DNA of 40,349 nt from positions 1-40,349 of the forward strand of contig JAKPTG010000013.1 of NCBI GenBank assembly GCA_029571005.1, written 5' to 3'. A model generated the notes under the pieces. The model ran no database searches. It was not told the DNA's origin and worked only from the letters and a program-made list of their open reading frames with translations. Position 1 is the stretch's first letter, and every line of letters starts with the position of its first letter. The translations under genes and the position numbers were made by a program. The stretch comes from Candidatus Fermentibacterota bacterium. GTDB taxonomy: Bacteria; Fermentibacterota; Fermentibacteria; Fermentibacterales; JCC-6. Positions 23,009-31,865 of the stretch are shown here, piece after piece.

Positions 23009-23980
23009 CTACCGCCTGGAGGGGGGCGTGGGGACATCGGGCAGGGTCCCCGCGGGAAGCACCAGCCTTCTGACCGCCTGATTGTGCTGGTAGTACTCGT
23101 CGGGATTGATCACGTCCCTGTAGTTCCAGCACTCGAGGAAGCATTGCCCGCAGTTGATGCACAGTTCGTAGTTGATATAGACCATTCCCCGCGGTCCATA
23201 AGCACCGTCGAAGTCCTGCCAGATAGCGCCGACGGGGCAGGACGGGCCGGTATAGACCCCGGAGTCATTGTACTCCATGAGCAGTGCGCAGGTGCTGCAC
23301 GTGCCCTCGGGGCCGGAAGTCATGCACCTGAGGCAGCCGCCGGTGGGTATGGAGTCGTAGATGAAATTGACCATCTGCAGGGGTTCCTGTGATACCTGTA
23401 TGTCCCCGGACGCCTCGGTGTCACTGAAGAAAGCCCTGACCCCCACATAGTAGCCTTCGCCCAGACGGCCTCCCTCGATGGCTCTCACGGGGCACGCGTC
23501 TTCGCACCGTCCGCAGCTTCCGCAAAGCGTTTCATCAATCACCGCGACCCCGTTCTCCACGGAAACCGCGGTGCGGGGACGAACCGGGCACGCGGCCTCG
23601 CACAGCCCGCAGCCGATGCACACTTCGGAAATGACCCGGGGCTGGAGGAACACGAGGGCCGAATCGGCCGGTGCAGGAATCTCTCCCGCGATCAGTGCGT
23701 CGTCCCAGTTCGCGGTGGTTATCGGGGAAGTGGAAAGCCTGGCCTGGTACCAGGCGGCCCCTTCAACCGGAGTGAAGAAAACCGTGAACGCCTTGTACTC
23801 GCCGCCCTTTATCCAGGGATAGGCGCCGCCCAGCTCGGGTGACATGGCGGTGAAACCGGTATTAACAACAACGGTCCCGGGCTGGATCATCGAAGGCGAA
23901 AGCGGCCGGGGGGACTCCTTGAGGCAACCCACAAGCACCGCCAGGACCGCCGCCGGAATCAAAACCGATTTCTTCAACAT
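23009..23980 (-). CDS. Polyferredoxin lipoprotein, up to four Fe-S sites
   Basis: 323 residues from ATG 23980, behind AGGAGG; the longer open frame upstream is ignored. The signal peptide ends in lipobox LVGC (C19). Residues 30-110 form a beta domain that looks like a fibronectin/Ig-like module. Fe-S motifs follow: CIGCGLCEAAC (121-131), CGSCGRCEDAC (153-163), C-x2-C-x8-C-x2-C (216-231), a lone Cys in SCPVGAI (248) and CINCGQCFLEC (274-284). A beta insert (172-212) splits the set. It is the first gene of the operon 23980 to 19760. It could be a surface-exposed electron hub; no catalytic site is seen. Confidence 0.85.
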   Translation of the reverse strand: MLKKSVLIPAAVLAVLVGCLKESPRPLSPSMIQPGTVVVNTGFTAMSPELGGAYPWIKGGEYKAFTVFFTPVEGAAWYQARLSTSPITTANWDDALIAGEIPAPADSALVFLQPRVISEVCIGCGLCEAACPVRPRTAVSVENGVAVIDETLCGSCGRCEDACPVRAIEGGRLGEGYYVGVRAFFSDTEASGDIQVSQEPLQMVNFIYDSIPTGGCLRCMTSGPEGTCSTCALLMEYNDSGVYTGPSCPVGAIWQDFDGAYGPRGMVYINYELCINCGQCFLECWNYRDVINPDEYYQHNQAVRRLVLPAGTLPDVPTPPSRR

Positions 23981-24062
23981 GGCAGCCTCCTGTTCAAGCA
24001 CGCCCGAAGGCGGGAAAAACCTCTCGTAACACCCGTGCAGGGAATGCTCCGGGCTTGCGCAT

Positions 24063-24076
24063 CGTACTATCGTACG
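24063..24076. promoter_or_regulatory. Inverted repeat CGTAC-N4-GTACG between divergent genes
   Basis: A 14-bp inverted repeat lies in the 144-bp region between the polyferredoxin lipoprotein (minus) and the cupin gene (plus). Its place, about 85 bp from one start and 50 bp from the other, suits a regulator site. It is short, so chance is possible. Confidence 0.3.
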
Positions 24077-24124
24077 GCGGAGGATCGGACGCAAGGTTAC
24101 CGGAAAACTGCGGAAGGGGAGAAC

Positions 24125-24469
24125 ATGAAAATCGCCGGCAACACCGTTACAACCCGGAAACGGCTGTTCGAAGGCGCGGGAGAGGTGCTCATGGAGAACC
24201 TCTTCGAGCCCGGGGACTTCTCCACCGGAGTGAGGCTGTGCGCCAGAATCACCCTCCCCCCGGGCTGCTCCATAGGGTATCATGTCCATCGCCGGGAGGA
24301 CGAGCTGTACTACATCCTCACCGGCACCGGGTGGGTGACGGACGCCGGGGAGAGCCACGAAGTGGGGCCCGGTTCCGCGGTGCTTACCCGGGACGGGGAG
24401 GGACACAGCCTGGAAAACACCGGAGACGGGGACATGACCCTTCTGGCTGTGATTCCCTTGCAGCGGTAG
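24125..24469 (+). CDS. Small cupin-domain protein
   Basis: A 114-residue single-domain cupin. The first metal-binding motif is G-Y-H-V-H-x-R-E-D-E-L-Y (around residues 57-68) with the following ILTGTGWV turn; the second is DGEGHSLENTGD with its His. ATG 24125 follows GGGGAGA. The ligand and reaction cannot be read. It is transcribed divergently from the exported-ferredoxin operon and ends 19 bp before tRNA-Ser. Confidence 0.85.
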   Translation: MKIAGNTVTTRKRLFEGAGEVLMENLFEPGDFSTGVRLCARITLPPGCSIGYHVHRREDELYYILTGTGWVTDAGESHEVGPGSAVLTRDGEGHSLENTGDGDMTLLAVIPLQR

Positions 24470-24488
24470 TTATAGTAGCACTTCCGGC

Positions 24489-24577
24489 GGAGGGGTGCCG
24501 GAGCGGTTGAACGGGGCGGTCTCGAAAACCGTTGACTCCTTTGGGGTCCGTGGGTTCGAATCCCACCTCCTCCGCCA
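24489..24577 (+). tRNA. tRNA-Ser (anticodon CGA)
   Basis: An 89-nt class II tRNA. The acceptor GGAGGGG pairs with CTCCTCC, the anticodon loop is CTCGAAA (CGA, reading UCG), and a long variable arm (GACTCCTTTGGGGTC) is followed by a T arm with TTCGAAT and discriminator G plus encoded CCA. TATAGT at 24471-24476 is well placed as a -10 box, though no good -35 is seen. Confidence 0.97.
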
Positions 24578-24762
24578 GGGCGAAACCCGGGAACGCGGCC
24601 GCCGGTTCATCATCGTCCCTTCCGGCACCGGTCGGAAAACAAGGGATGATAGATCCGGAACCATGGAACGGTTTCCACGGGGCCGTGTAAAACAAGGCAT
24701 CCGGTTCGGACGAACAGAACGAACCCCGAATGCGGTATCCAATCGGAACTGGAGAGAGTGCC

Positions 24763-25806
24763 ATGAGTAGACGGTTCCTCGTCACCGGAGGTTCGGGTTT
24801 TCTGGGTATCAACCTTGTGAGGTACCTGCTGAACAAGGGCCAGGAAGCCACGGTGCTGGACCTGGTAGAGTTTGATTATCCCGACTGTAGCCATAAGATA
24901 AGGTTTGTTCAAGGCGATATCAGAAACCGTGATGATGTAATAAAAGCCCTTGAGGGGGTTGACGTGGTCGTCCATACCGCGGCCGCGCTTCCCCTTTACA
25001 AGCCGCAGGACATATTCAGCACCGATATAGACGGCACGAGAACCGTCATGGAGGAGTCCGTAAAGGCCGGTGCGAAAAGGATCATCCACATATCCACCAC
25101 CGCGGTGTACGGAATCCCCGACCACCATCCGATCGAGGAGACCGACAGGCTTCACGGCGTGGGCCCCTACGGGGAGGCCAAGGTGGCCGCCGAGAGGGTC
25201 TGCGAGGAGTTCAGAAGCGACGACGTCACGGTGCCTATCCTCAGGCCGAAGTCATTCCTGGGGCCGGAGAGGCTCGGGGTGTTCGCCATCCTCTACGAAT
25301 GGGCAAGGGACGGCCGCGGCTTCCCCCTGCTGGGGCGGGGAGACAACCTGTACCAGTTCCTGGACGTGGAAGACCTCTGTGATGCGATCTGGCTGAGCGC
25401 CGAACTGCCCTCCGAATCGGTCAACGACGCCTTCAATATCGGGGCGGCGGTTTACGGAACCCCGCGGACCGACTTCCAGGCGGTGCTGGATTACGCCGGA
25501 CACGGGAAGAAGGTGGTTTCCATCCCGGTGAAGCCCGCGGTGGCGATACTGAGGGTGCTGGAGCGCCTTCATCTCTCTCCCCTCTACAAGTGGATATACG
25601 AAACCGTGGACAAGGAATCCTTCGTGTCCATAGAGAAGGCCCGGCGGATGCTCGGGTTTGCACCGAAGTATTCGAACACCGACGCCCTGCTGAGGAACTA
25701 TCGCTGGTACCTGGATAATCCCGCCGGAAGCGCCGGAGGGTCCGGGCTCACCCATCGCAAACCCTGGGCCCAGGGGGCTCTGAAGCTCGCCAAGGTGTTC
25801 TTCTGA
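24763..25806 (+). CDS. NAD-dependent epimerase/dehydratase (extended SDR)
   Basis: 347 residues from ATG 24763, behind GGAGAGA. The Rossmann motif is [16 protein letters not shown] at the N-terminus, then GDIRNRDD and VVHTAAALP. The catalytic centre reads STTAVYG plus Y-G-E-A-K (the YxxxK pair). The second half contains [13 protein letters not shown] and [12 protein letters not shown], typical of sugar-nucleotide epimerases and dehydratases. The substrate is not evident. The tail ([19 protein letters not shown]) is like WcaG-type proteins. It is followed 46 bp later by a second SDR, so both may act on one nucleotide sugar for surface glycans. Confidence 0.88.
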   Translation: MSRRFLVTGGSGFLGINLVRYLLNKGQEATVLDLVEFDYPDCSHKIRFVQGDIRNRDDVIKALEGVDVVVHTAAALPLYKPQDIFSTDIDGTRTVMEESVKAGAKRIIHISTTAVYGIPDHHPIEETDRLHGVGPYGEAKVAAERVCEEFRSDDVTVPILRPKSFLGPERLGVFAILYEWARDGRGFPLLGRGDNLYQFLDVEDLCDAIWLSAELPSESVNDAFNIGAAVYGTPRTDFQAVLDYAGHGKKVVSIPVKPAVAILRVLERLHLSPLYKWIYETVDKESFVSIEKARRMLGFAPKYSNTDALLRNYRWYLDNPAGSAGGSGLTHRKPWAQGALKLAKVFF

Positions 25807-25852
25807 CCGGAGAACCGTTTCGCCCGGGAAATCCGGGGAGGTGTGAAACGCT

Positions 25853-26755
25853 ATGAGGTACCTTGTCACCGGAGGAACGGGTTTCGTGGGATCGAACCTG
25901 GTCCTGGAGCTGGTGTCCGCCGGGCACGATGTGGTTTTCACCGGGAACGAGTCGGAACAGCAGATGAACGACCTTCCGTGTAAATGCCTGTATCCCGGCC
26001 TCACGGGCATAGACTGGGATTCCCTGGGAACCTTCGACGCGGTTTTTCATCAGGCGGCCATGAACAACACCCGCTGCCGGGACTCGGCCGAAATGTTCAG
26101 GGCCAACGTGGAATCGTCCGCAGCCCTGTTCCGGAAGGTGGTGGAAAACGGGTGCAGAAGGATCGTCTATGCGTCCTCCACCGCGGTTTACGGCCGTAAC
26201 CCCGCCCCCTTCACGGAGAGCGGCCCCTTCGACCTGAACACCCCCTACGCCGCCTCGAAAAAGGCCCTCGAGGAATTCGCCGCCTCCTTCGCCGCGGAGC
26301 ATCCCGGCGTTTCGGTGGTGGGCCTCAGATACTGCAACGTTTACGGTCCCCGGGAGAACCACAAGGGTACCCGGGCGTCCATGATCCATCAACTGGCGAA
26401 ACAGATGGTCCACGGGGACCCCCTGTTGTTCGAGTTCGGCGAACAGCGCCGGGATTACATCCATGTGAAGGACGTGGTCAGGGCCAACCTCCTGGCCGCC
26501 GAAGCCCGGGAAAGCTGCATCGTCAACTGCGCCTCGGGAAAGGCTACCACCTTCAATCAGCTCGTGAACATCCTGAACGAAGTCATGGGAGTGAACAGAA
26601 AGCCGCGGTATTTCCAAAACCCCTACGCCGGCGATTACCAGACCGACACCACCTGCATCACCGATGGCGCCTTGCGGCACATCGGCTTTCGGGCCTCTTT
26701 CTCCATCGAGGACGGGATAGAAGACTACTTCGCCGGCGGCTGGATGCTCCGCTGA
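25853..26755 (+). CDS. NAD-dependent epimerase/dehydratase, HldD-like
   Basis: 300 residues from ATG 25853, behind GGGGAGG. N-terminal TGGTGFVGSNLVLEL binds NAD(P). FDAVFHQAAMNNT resembles ADP-heptose 6-epimerase (HldD). The catalytic set is SSTAVYG and Y-A-A-S-K, followed by LRYCNVYGPRENHKG and RDYIHVKDVVRANLLA. It probably modifies a nucleotide sugar for lipopolysaccharide or another surface glycan; exact substrate uncertain. The terminator-like hairpin at 26813 follows. Confidence 0.85.
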   Translation: MRYLVTGGTGFVGSNLVLELVSAGHDVVFTGNESEQQMNDLPCKCLYPGLTGIDWDSLGTFDAVFHQAAMNNTRCRDSAEMFRANVESSAALFRKVVENGCRRIVYASSTAVYGRNPAPFTESGPFDLNTPYAASKKALEEFAASFAAEHPGVSVVGLRYCNVYGPRENHKGTRASMIHQLAKQMVHGDPLLFEFGEQRRDYIHVKDVVRANLLAAEARESCIVNCASGKATTFNQLVNILNEVMGVNRKPRYFQNPYAGDYQTDTTCITDGALRHIGFRASFSIEDGIEDYFAGGWMLR

Positions 26756-26812
26756 CACCCTGCCGGGCGGTTCATCCCACGGAGGCTGATCCGATCCGAA
26801 CCCGTTTCAGGG

Positions 26813-26838
26813 CGGGGGGCCGCAGCGGCCCCCCGTTT
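26813..26838. terminator. GC-rich hairpin between convergent genes
   Basis: CGGGGGGCCGC and its near-complement pair with a 1-3 nt loop, followed on the plus strand by GTTTC. Flanking CCCGTTTCAGGG and CGATTCAGG can extend it. It sits between the SDR gene end (26755) and the M28 peptidase end (26857), so it is probably a terminator for both. Confidence 0.6.
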
Positions 26839-26856
26839 CGATTCAGGCGACGGCCC

Positions 26857-28395
26857 CTACCGGTGGACCACCGCCACCCTGGCGTCGGTGTGGCCGCCGC
26901 CGGAGGAAACCCGCAGAATGTACACCCCGGCCGGGAACGGGGACATGTCCACCGACACGGTGTTGTCTCCGGGGGTCAGAACCAGTTGTTCGCCGTGCAC
27001 TGTTCTCCCCGCGAGGTCGAAAACCTCCAGCAGCGCCCGGGCCGGGGACGACACCGTAACCCGCACCGCAGCCGGACCGGAGACCGGGTTCGGGGAAACC
27101 CTCACCTCGACCCCTGAAGACACCGGAACGACGGACTCTCCGGCGGTGCCCACGGGGATAGGGCCGGCCAGGTACGCCACCGTGGCTATGGAGGCCTTGG
27201 CCATGTTGGTGCCGAAGGGGAAGTACTGTATGTAGTTGGCTATAAGGTCGCTGGTTTTGTGGTAGTGTGGGTTGCTGTACACCAGTCTTTCGATGTTGAG
27301 TATGGCGACGTAGCCGTGGTTCCAGAAACTGGCATGGTCACTGGCGCTCGAGGGGCTGGAGGCCACTTCCTTGACCAGGGCCGGGACGTAGGTGTCGCTG
27401 ATGGCCTGGAAGGCCACCCTCAGCCCGGTGGAGGCGGTGTTGTTGTGGAGCCAGGCGATGTCGTTGCCCGCGGGACCGTAGAAGGTCATGTCCAGGTTCA
27501 CCACCCCCAAAATGCTGTCACCGGCGGAAGCGGCGTTCGAGGCGTAGTAGGCGCTGCCGTAGAGCCCCTGCTCCTCGCCGCCGAACAGGATGTACTTCAC
27601 GGTGTATTCGAACTGGTACCCGCTCATGATCCGGGCCGCCTCCATCACCGTGGCGGACCCGCTGCCGTTGTCATCGGCTCCCGGGGCGTCGTAGTAGGGG
27701 TTGGGGGAGGTGCTGTCCAGGTGGCCGCAGATGATCCAGTAGCGGTTGGGGTAGGTTTGGCCGGTCTGGGTGGCTATGACGTTCTGACAGGTGTAGCCGC
27801 TCATGGGGAAGGGCTGTACCTCCACCTCGAGGCCCATGCCCTCGAACCTGTCCTGGCTCCAGGCGCACGCGGTGTCGTACCCGTCCGTGGAGGAGTGCCG
27901 GGTGAGATAGTTCTGGTAGTTGGTGGTGTAGGAGATCAGGGAGTCCTGGTTTACCGCTTCCACTATTTCAGCGACGATCTCGTCGTAACCGCTCCTCATG
28001 GGAATGGGGATGGCTTCGGCGGGGGCCCGGTTCTCCCGGAGGGGCTGAACATGGTGTATGCCCGGGCGGACGAAGGGGTCCGGCACGGGGCGGGACAGCC
28101 TCACTATGACCGAATGGTGGTCACGGTAAACCGGCTCACCGATTTCCGCGATGTCTGCCAACCCTCCCTCACCGCGGATGGTTACCAGGGCGTAGTCACC
28201 GAGCCCGGCTGCATCCGAGTCCAGCACCCTGCAGCCCTCCCCGGAAACGCCGAAGGCCACCGAGTGATCCGGTGTGCGGTAAACGATCACATAGCCGTCG
28301 CAGGCCTGGGCCCCAGGGTCCGGGATGACGAAAAGGCCGCCGGCGGCGGCGGTTCCAAGAACCAGAGCCAGAACCGGAAAAACCGTTCTTTTCAT
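26857..28395 (-). CDS. Secreted M28 zinc aminopeptidase with C-terminal sorting domain
   Basis: 512 residues with a signal peptide (MKRTVFPVLALVLGTAAAG). The metal-binding residues of family M28 are visible: H225 (CGHLDST), D241 (PGADDNGSG), E274/E275 (FGGEEQGLYGS), D302 (LDMTFYG) and H379 (HYHKTSD). The domain before it (40-120) is a propeptide-like region. The last 80 residues are the FlgD/T9SS-like Ig module (SPNPVSGPA, LEVFDLAGRTV, PAGVYILRVSS). The start lies 1 nt after the stop of the methyltransferase gene, so it is the last gene of a long coupled run. It is likely to trim extracellular peptides together with the S8 protease. Confidence 0.93.
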   Translation of the reverse strand: MKRTVFPVLALVLGTAAAGGLFVIPDPGAQACDGYVIVYRTPDHSVAFGVSGEGCRVLDSDAAGLGDYALVTIRGEGGLADIAEIGEPVYRDHHSVIVRLSRPVPDPFVRPGIHHVQPLRENRAPAEAIPIPMRSGYDEIVAEIVEAVNQDSLISYTTNYQNYLTRHSSTDGYDTACAWSQDRFEGMGLEVEVQPFPMSGYTCQNVIATQTGQTYPNRYWIICGHLDSTSPNPYYDAPGADDNGSGSATVMEAARIMSGYQFEYTVKYILFGGEEQGLYGSAYYASNAASAGDSILGVVNLDMTFYGPAGNDIAWLHNNTASTGLRVAFQAISDTYVPALVKEVASSPSSASDHASFWNHGYVAILNIERLVYSNPHYHKTSDLIANYIQYFPFGTNMAKASIATVAYLAGPIPVGTAGESVVPVSSGVEVRVSPNPVSGPAAVRVTVSSPARALLEVFDLAGRTVHGEQLVLTPGDNTVSVDMSPFPAGVYILRVSSGGGHTDARVAVVHR

Positions 28396-28396
28396 G

Positions 28397-29239
28397 TCAT
28401 GCCTTTCGTGTAAGGGAAAACGTCTTTGGTTCCGAGGTACTTTCTTTATTCCGGCCGAGTCGGCGGGTTCCGAGGATTTCCCGCAGGTGGTAGAGGATCA
28501 GGGAAGCCGACACGCCGGCGTTCAGGGACTCCACTCCACCCCCCATCGGTATGGACAGCAGACAGGCCACGGCGTCCGCCGAGTCCCTGGAGAGGCCGCG
28601 GGCCTCGGAGCCGACCACCAGGCAGACTGGCCGGTCCGGCCGGAACCCGCTCAGAGGCGTCCCCCGGGGGTCCGTCCCGGCGAAGATGTAGTCCGGGTGT
28701 CTGGAGACCAGATCCGAGAGTGCCCCGGCGGTGATGACGGGCAGCCGGATGTTTGCTCCGGCGGAGGCCCTGGTGGCCTTGGGGCCGTAGGGGTAGGCGG
28801 ACCCCGGCAGGAACACCGCACCGCCGCCGAAGGCCGCCGCGGACCTCATCACGGTTCCGGCGTTGCCCGGGTCGGAAACCCCGTCCAGGGCCGCCACCGT
28901 CCCCCCCCGGAAGACATCCTCCTCGGTCCAGGCCGGCAGGGGGAACACCGCCGCCACTCCCTGGGGAGTCCTGGTGGACGATACCTTTGCAAAAACCCCA
29001 GGCTCGACCTTCAGCACCTTGGCGCCGGAGGCTTCCGCCCTTTCCCCGGCCGCCCCGGCCTCGGGCGTGGCCTCCGTGGACACCAGCACGAACAGGGGAA
29101 GGGTGTCCCCGGCCCCGTCGAGAAAGCGGGGGCCTTCCACCAGGAAGGCCCCGTGCTCGATACATGCGTTCGGACGGCGAAGGGACGCCGCCAGCTTCAC
29201 CCGGCGGTTGTCGCCGCTGACGATGGGCGGACCCTTCAA
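28397..29239 (-). CDS. SpoU/TrmH-family RNA 2'-O-methyltransferase
   Basis: 280 residues. The SpoU-fold motifs are clear: VAALDGVSDPGNAGTVMRSA (motif 1), LVVGSEARGLS (motif 2) and IPMGGGVESLNAGVSASLILY (motif 3), which form the SAM-binding knot. The N-terminal substrate-binding domain has the usual HGAFLVEGPRF. It starts at TTG 29239, overlapping the SDR stop (TTGA) with GGAAGGGG upstream. The target (rRNA or tRNA) cannot be told. It is one of the unrelated genes carried in the methylmalonyl-CoA run. Confidence 0.92.
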   Translation of the reverse strand: MKGPPIVSGDNRRVKLAASLRRPNACIEHGAFLVEGPRFLDGAGDTLPLFVLVSTEATPEAGAAGERAEASGAKVLKVEPGVFAKVSSTRTPQGVAAVFPLPAWTEEDVFRGGTVAALDGVSDPGNAGTVMRSAAAFGGGAVFLPGSAYPYGPKATRASAGANIRLPVITAGALSDLVSRHPDYIFAGTDPRGTPLSGFRPDRPVCLVVGSEARGLSRDSADAVACLLSIPMGGGVESLNAGVSASLILYHLREILGTRRLGRNKESTSEPKTFSLTRKA

Positions 29240-30222
29240 TCGGCCCCTTCCGGAATACCGTGGTCGAGGATGGAGTGGATGATGTCCTCGATCGAAGCCC
29301 CCGGCGAGAATCCGATCAGCCCCCGGAGGACGGAGACATCCGGAACCCTCCTCTGCATGTCCTCGAAGTCGCCGGGGTAAGCCTCATCGTAGGGAGTGAG
29401 CACGATGGGCGATTCGGAGCGGGTGATCTCCTTCACCCTCCTGGCCAGCTCCAGGATGGTTATCTCCTGGACCGAGCCGATGTTCACGACCCTGCCCAGC
29501 GCCTTCGGGGTCTCCATGAGGTCGCAGATGCACCTGACAACCTCATGCACGGCGCTGAAACACCTGGTCTGGGTGCCGTTGCCGAAAACCGTGATGGGCT
29601 TGCCCGTCATGGCCTGGTTTATGAACCTTGGCAGGACCATGCCGTACAGGCCGGACTGCCTGGGACCCACGGTGTTGAAGAGCCTGCCCACTATCACCGG
29701 CAGCCCCCGGGCCTTGTGGTAGGCCAGGGCCAGGAACTCGTCCAGTGCCTTGCTGCACGCGTAACTCCAGCGGCTGCGGCTGGTGGCGCCCAGGACTATG
29801 TCGCCGTCCTCCCTGAAGGGGGCCTCCCAGCTCTTGCCGTACACTTCGCTGGTGGAGGCCAGGAACATAGGCAGCCCCCGGGAGGCCGCGGCGGACAGCA
29901 CCTTTTCGGTTCCTCCTATGTTTATCTCTATGGTCTCCACCGGCTTGCGGATGATGTTCTCCACCCCCACCGCCGCCGCCAGGTGAATCACGGCTCCGGA
30001 GCGGGCCGCCAGGGAATCAACCGCATCCGAATCCATCACCGAACCCAGGTGGAAGCGGAACAGGGGATTGCCCTCCAGGTGCCTCACGTTTTCCCGGCGT
30101 CCGGTGGACAGATTGTCCAGCACCTGGACGCTCTTTCCCATGGAAACCAGCCTGGTGCACAGGTGGCTGCCGATGAAGCCGGCGCCCCCGGTCACCAGAT
30201 AGTCGCTGGTTTCGGCGATCAC
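29236..30222 (-). CDS. NAD-dependent sugar-nucleotide epimerase (SDR, GalE-like)
   Basis: 328 residues starting at GTG 30222, overlapping the decarboxylase beta stop (GTGA). VTGGAGFIGSHLC binds NAD, followed by VLDNLSTGRREN, IHLAAAVGVENI, STSEVYGKS and the YACSK catalytic pair. GRLFNTVGPRQSG and the YPGDFEDMQRRVPD stretch, which marks substrate binding in UDP-sugar enzymes, follow. Most like UDP-glucose/GlcNAc 4-epimerases or UDP-glucuronate decarboxylases. Its coupling to the Na+ pump genes is unexpected. Confidence 0.88.
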   Translation of the reverse strand: MIAETSDYLVTGGAGFIGSHLCTRLVSMGKSVQVLDNLSTGRRENVRHLEGNPLFRFHLGSVMDSDAVDSLAARSGAVIHLAAAVGVENIIRKPVETIEINIGGTEKVLSAAASRGLPMFLASTSEVYGKSWEAPFREDGDIVLGATSRSRWSYACSKALDEFLALAYHKARGLPVIVGRLFNTVGPRQSGLYGMVLPRFINQAMTGKPITVFGNGTQTRCFSAVHEVVRCICDLMETPKALGRVVNIGSVQEITILELARRVKEITRSESPIVLTPYDEAYPGDFEDMQRRVPDVSVLRGLIGFSPGASIEDIIHSILDHGIPEGAD

Positions 30223-31421
30223 TTGCCCACCACGCTCAAAAGGACTCCCGCCGCTATGGCGCTTCCGATGACCCCCGCCACGTTGGGAGCCATGGCGTGC
30301 ATGAGCAGGTGGTTCTTCGGGTCGTACTCCCTGCCGATGATCTCGGACACGTGCGCCGCGATGGGAACGGCCGACACGCCGGCCGATCCGATCAGCGGGT
30401 TTATCTTGTTCTCTTCCTTGAGAAAGAGGTTCATGAACTTGGCGAGCAGGACCCCGCCCATGGTGGCCACCACGAAGCTGAAGGCCCCCAGGGCGAATAT
30501 CTTTATGCTGTCCAGGGTGAGGAAGTACCGGGCCTGGGTGCTGGTGCCGACGCTGAAGCCAAGGATGATCACCACTATGTTGTTCAGGGCGCCCTGGGCG
30601 CTCTCCGCGAGCCTCCTGGTCACGCCGCTCTCCTTGAGCAGGTTGCCGAAGAACAGCATTCCCAGCAGGGAGATGGCCCCCGGGGCGACGAAAGACGTGA
30701 CGATGAAGGAGACGATGGGGAACAGGATCTTCTCGGTCTGGCTCACCCTCCGGGCGGGCTTCATCCGGATCAGGCGCTCCTTCCTGATGGTGAGCAGCCT
30801 CATGACCGGGGGCTGTAGCACCGGCACCAACCCCATGTAGGAGTAGGCGGCGATGGCTATGGCCCCCAGCATTCCCGGAGCCAGCTGACTGGCCAGGAAA
30901 ATAGCCGTAGGACCGTCGGCGCCGCCGATGATGCCGATGGACGCCGCCTGCTTGAGGTCGAAGCCCAGAAGAAGCGAACCGATAAGGGTGACGAAGATGC
31001 CGATCTGCGCCGCCGCGCCCAGAAGAAGAAGCTTGGGGTTGGAAAGCAGGGCGCTGAAATCCGTCATGGCCCCGATCCCCAGAAATACCAGAGGCGGGAA
31101 GAGACCGCTCTTGACACCGTAGTAAAACAACCGGAACACCGACTCCTGCCCCCCCAGGACATCGAGGTAGCCGATGGGCATCAGGTCCGGATTGTAGGGC
31201 ATGTTCCCGGCAACGACGCCGAAGCCTATGGGGATCAGGAGGAGGGGCTCGTAGTTCTTGCGGATGGCCAGATATATCATGGCGAGGCCTAACAGGATCA
31301 TCACCGCATTACCCGGTTCCATGAGAAGGAACCCGGTGTTCTGCAGGTAGCTCATAAGGCCCTCGGAGCCGACACCGGAGGCGCCGGTGAGCAGAGAGGC
31401 CAGTTTCGAGAACGGGGTCAT
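30219..31421 (-). CDS. mmdB: Na+-translocating methylmalonyl-CoA decarboxylase, beta subunit
   Basis: A 400-residue inner-membrane subunit with about nine to eleven helices, homologous to OadB/MmdB/GcdB. It couples decarboxylation of carboxybiotin to Na+ export. Family motifs are visible: GIGAMTDFSALLSNP, SIGIIGGADGPTAIFLAS (the conserved Asp sodium site region), and AHVSEIIGREYDPKNHLLMHAMAPNVAGVIGSA as a continuous family block near the C-terminus. ATG 31421 follows GGGAG and lies 3 bp after the biotin-carrier stop. It works with the alpha, delta and biotin subunits encoded just upstream. Confidence 0.95.
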   Translation of the reverse strand: MTPFSKLASLLTGASGVGSEGLMSYLQNTGFLLMEPGNAVMILLGLAMIYLAIRKNYEPLLLIPIGFGVVAGNMPYNPDLMPIGYLDVLGGQESVFRLFYYGVKSGLFPPLVFLGIGAMTDFSALLSNPKLLLLGAAAQIGIFVTLIGSLLLGFDLKQAASIGIIGGADGPTAIFLASQLAPGMLGAIAIAAYSYMGLVPVLQPPVMRLLTIRKERLIRMKPARRVSQTEKILFPIVSFIVTSFVAPGAISLLGMLFFGNLLKESGVTRRLAESAQGALNNIVVIILGFSVGTSTQARYFLTLDSIKIFALGAFSFVVATMGGVLLAKFMNLFLKEENKINPLIGSAGVSAVPIAAHVSEIIGREYDPKNHLLMHAMAPNVAGVIGSAIAAGVLLSVVGK

Positions 31422-31424
31422 GGT

Positions 31425-31865
31425 TCAGCTCCCTATGCTCATGATGAGGGCGTTCTCCAGAATCGTGTCTCCTTCATGGACCGCCACCCTTGAGACCACC
31501 CCTGCCAGGGGCGACTCGATTTCGTTCTCCATCTTCATGGCCTCCATGATGGCCACGATCTGCCCCTTCTCCACCCGGTCGCCGGCCTTGACCATGACCT
31601 TCAGGATATTGCCGGGCAGCGGGGAGAGAATATCCCCCCGGCCTCCGTGTTCCCCCGGCGGAGTGGTGCGGTCCGGGGACAACGAGGCATCGGGAATCCT
31701 CTGTTCCCGGACGATGGTCGGGGTCTTGGGGTTCTTTCTCACGGAAGACTCCACCTGGGCGGTGAAGGTTCTGTCGCCCAGCCTGATCTCCACCCGGTCG
31801 TCCTCCACGCGGCCCACCCCCACATGGTAGGTATTGCCTCCTATGGTCACCACATAATCGGGCAT
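31425..31865 (-). CDS. mmdC: Biotin carrier (gamma) subunit of the decarboxylase
   Basis: 146 residues. The N-terminal 40 residues form a beta region (YVVTIGGNTYHVGV), followed by a Pro-rich charged linker and a biotinyl domain with EAMKM, so K111 is the biotinylation site. ATG 31865 overlaps the previous stop (TGATG) and has AGGAG 6 bp upstream; the GTG one codon earlier is less likely. It carries CO2 from the carboxyltransferase to the membrane subunit. Confidence 0.93.
   Translation of the reverse strand: MPDYVVTIGGNTYHVGVGRVEDDRVEIRLGDRTFTAQVESSVRKNPKTPTIVREQRIPDASLSPDRTTPPGEHGGRGDILSPLPGNILKVMVKAGDRVEKGQIVAIMEAMKMENEIESPLAGVVSRVAVHEGDTILENALIMSIGS

Noticed and set aside
24489-24577. tRNA-Sec
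   Set aside because: The anticodon is CGA, not TCA, and the acceptor/T arm lengths are those of tRNA-Ser.
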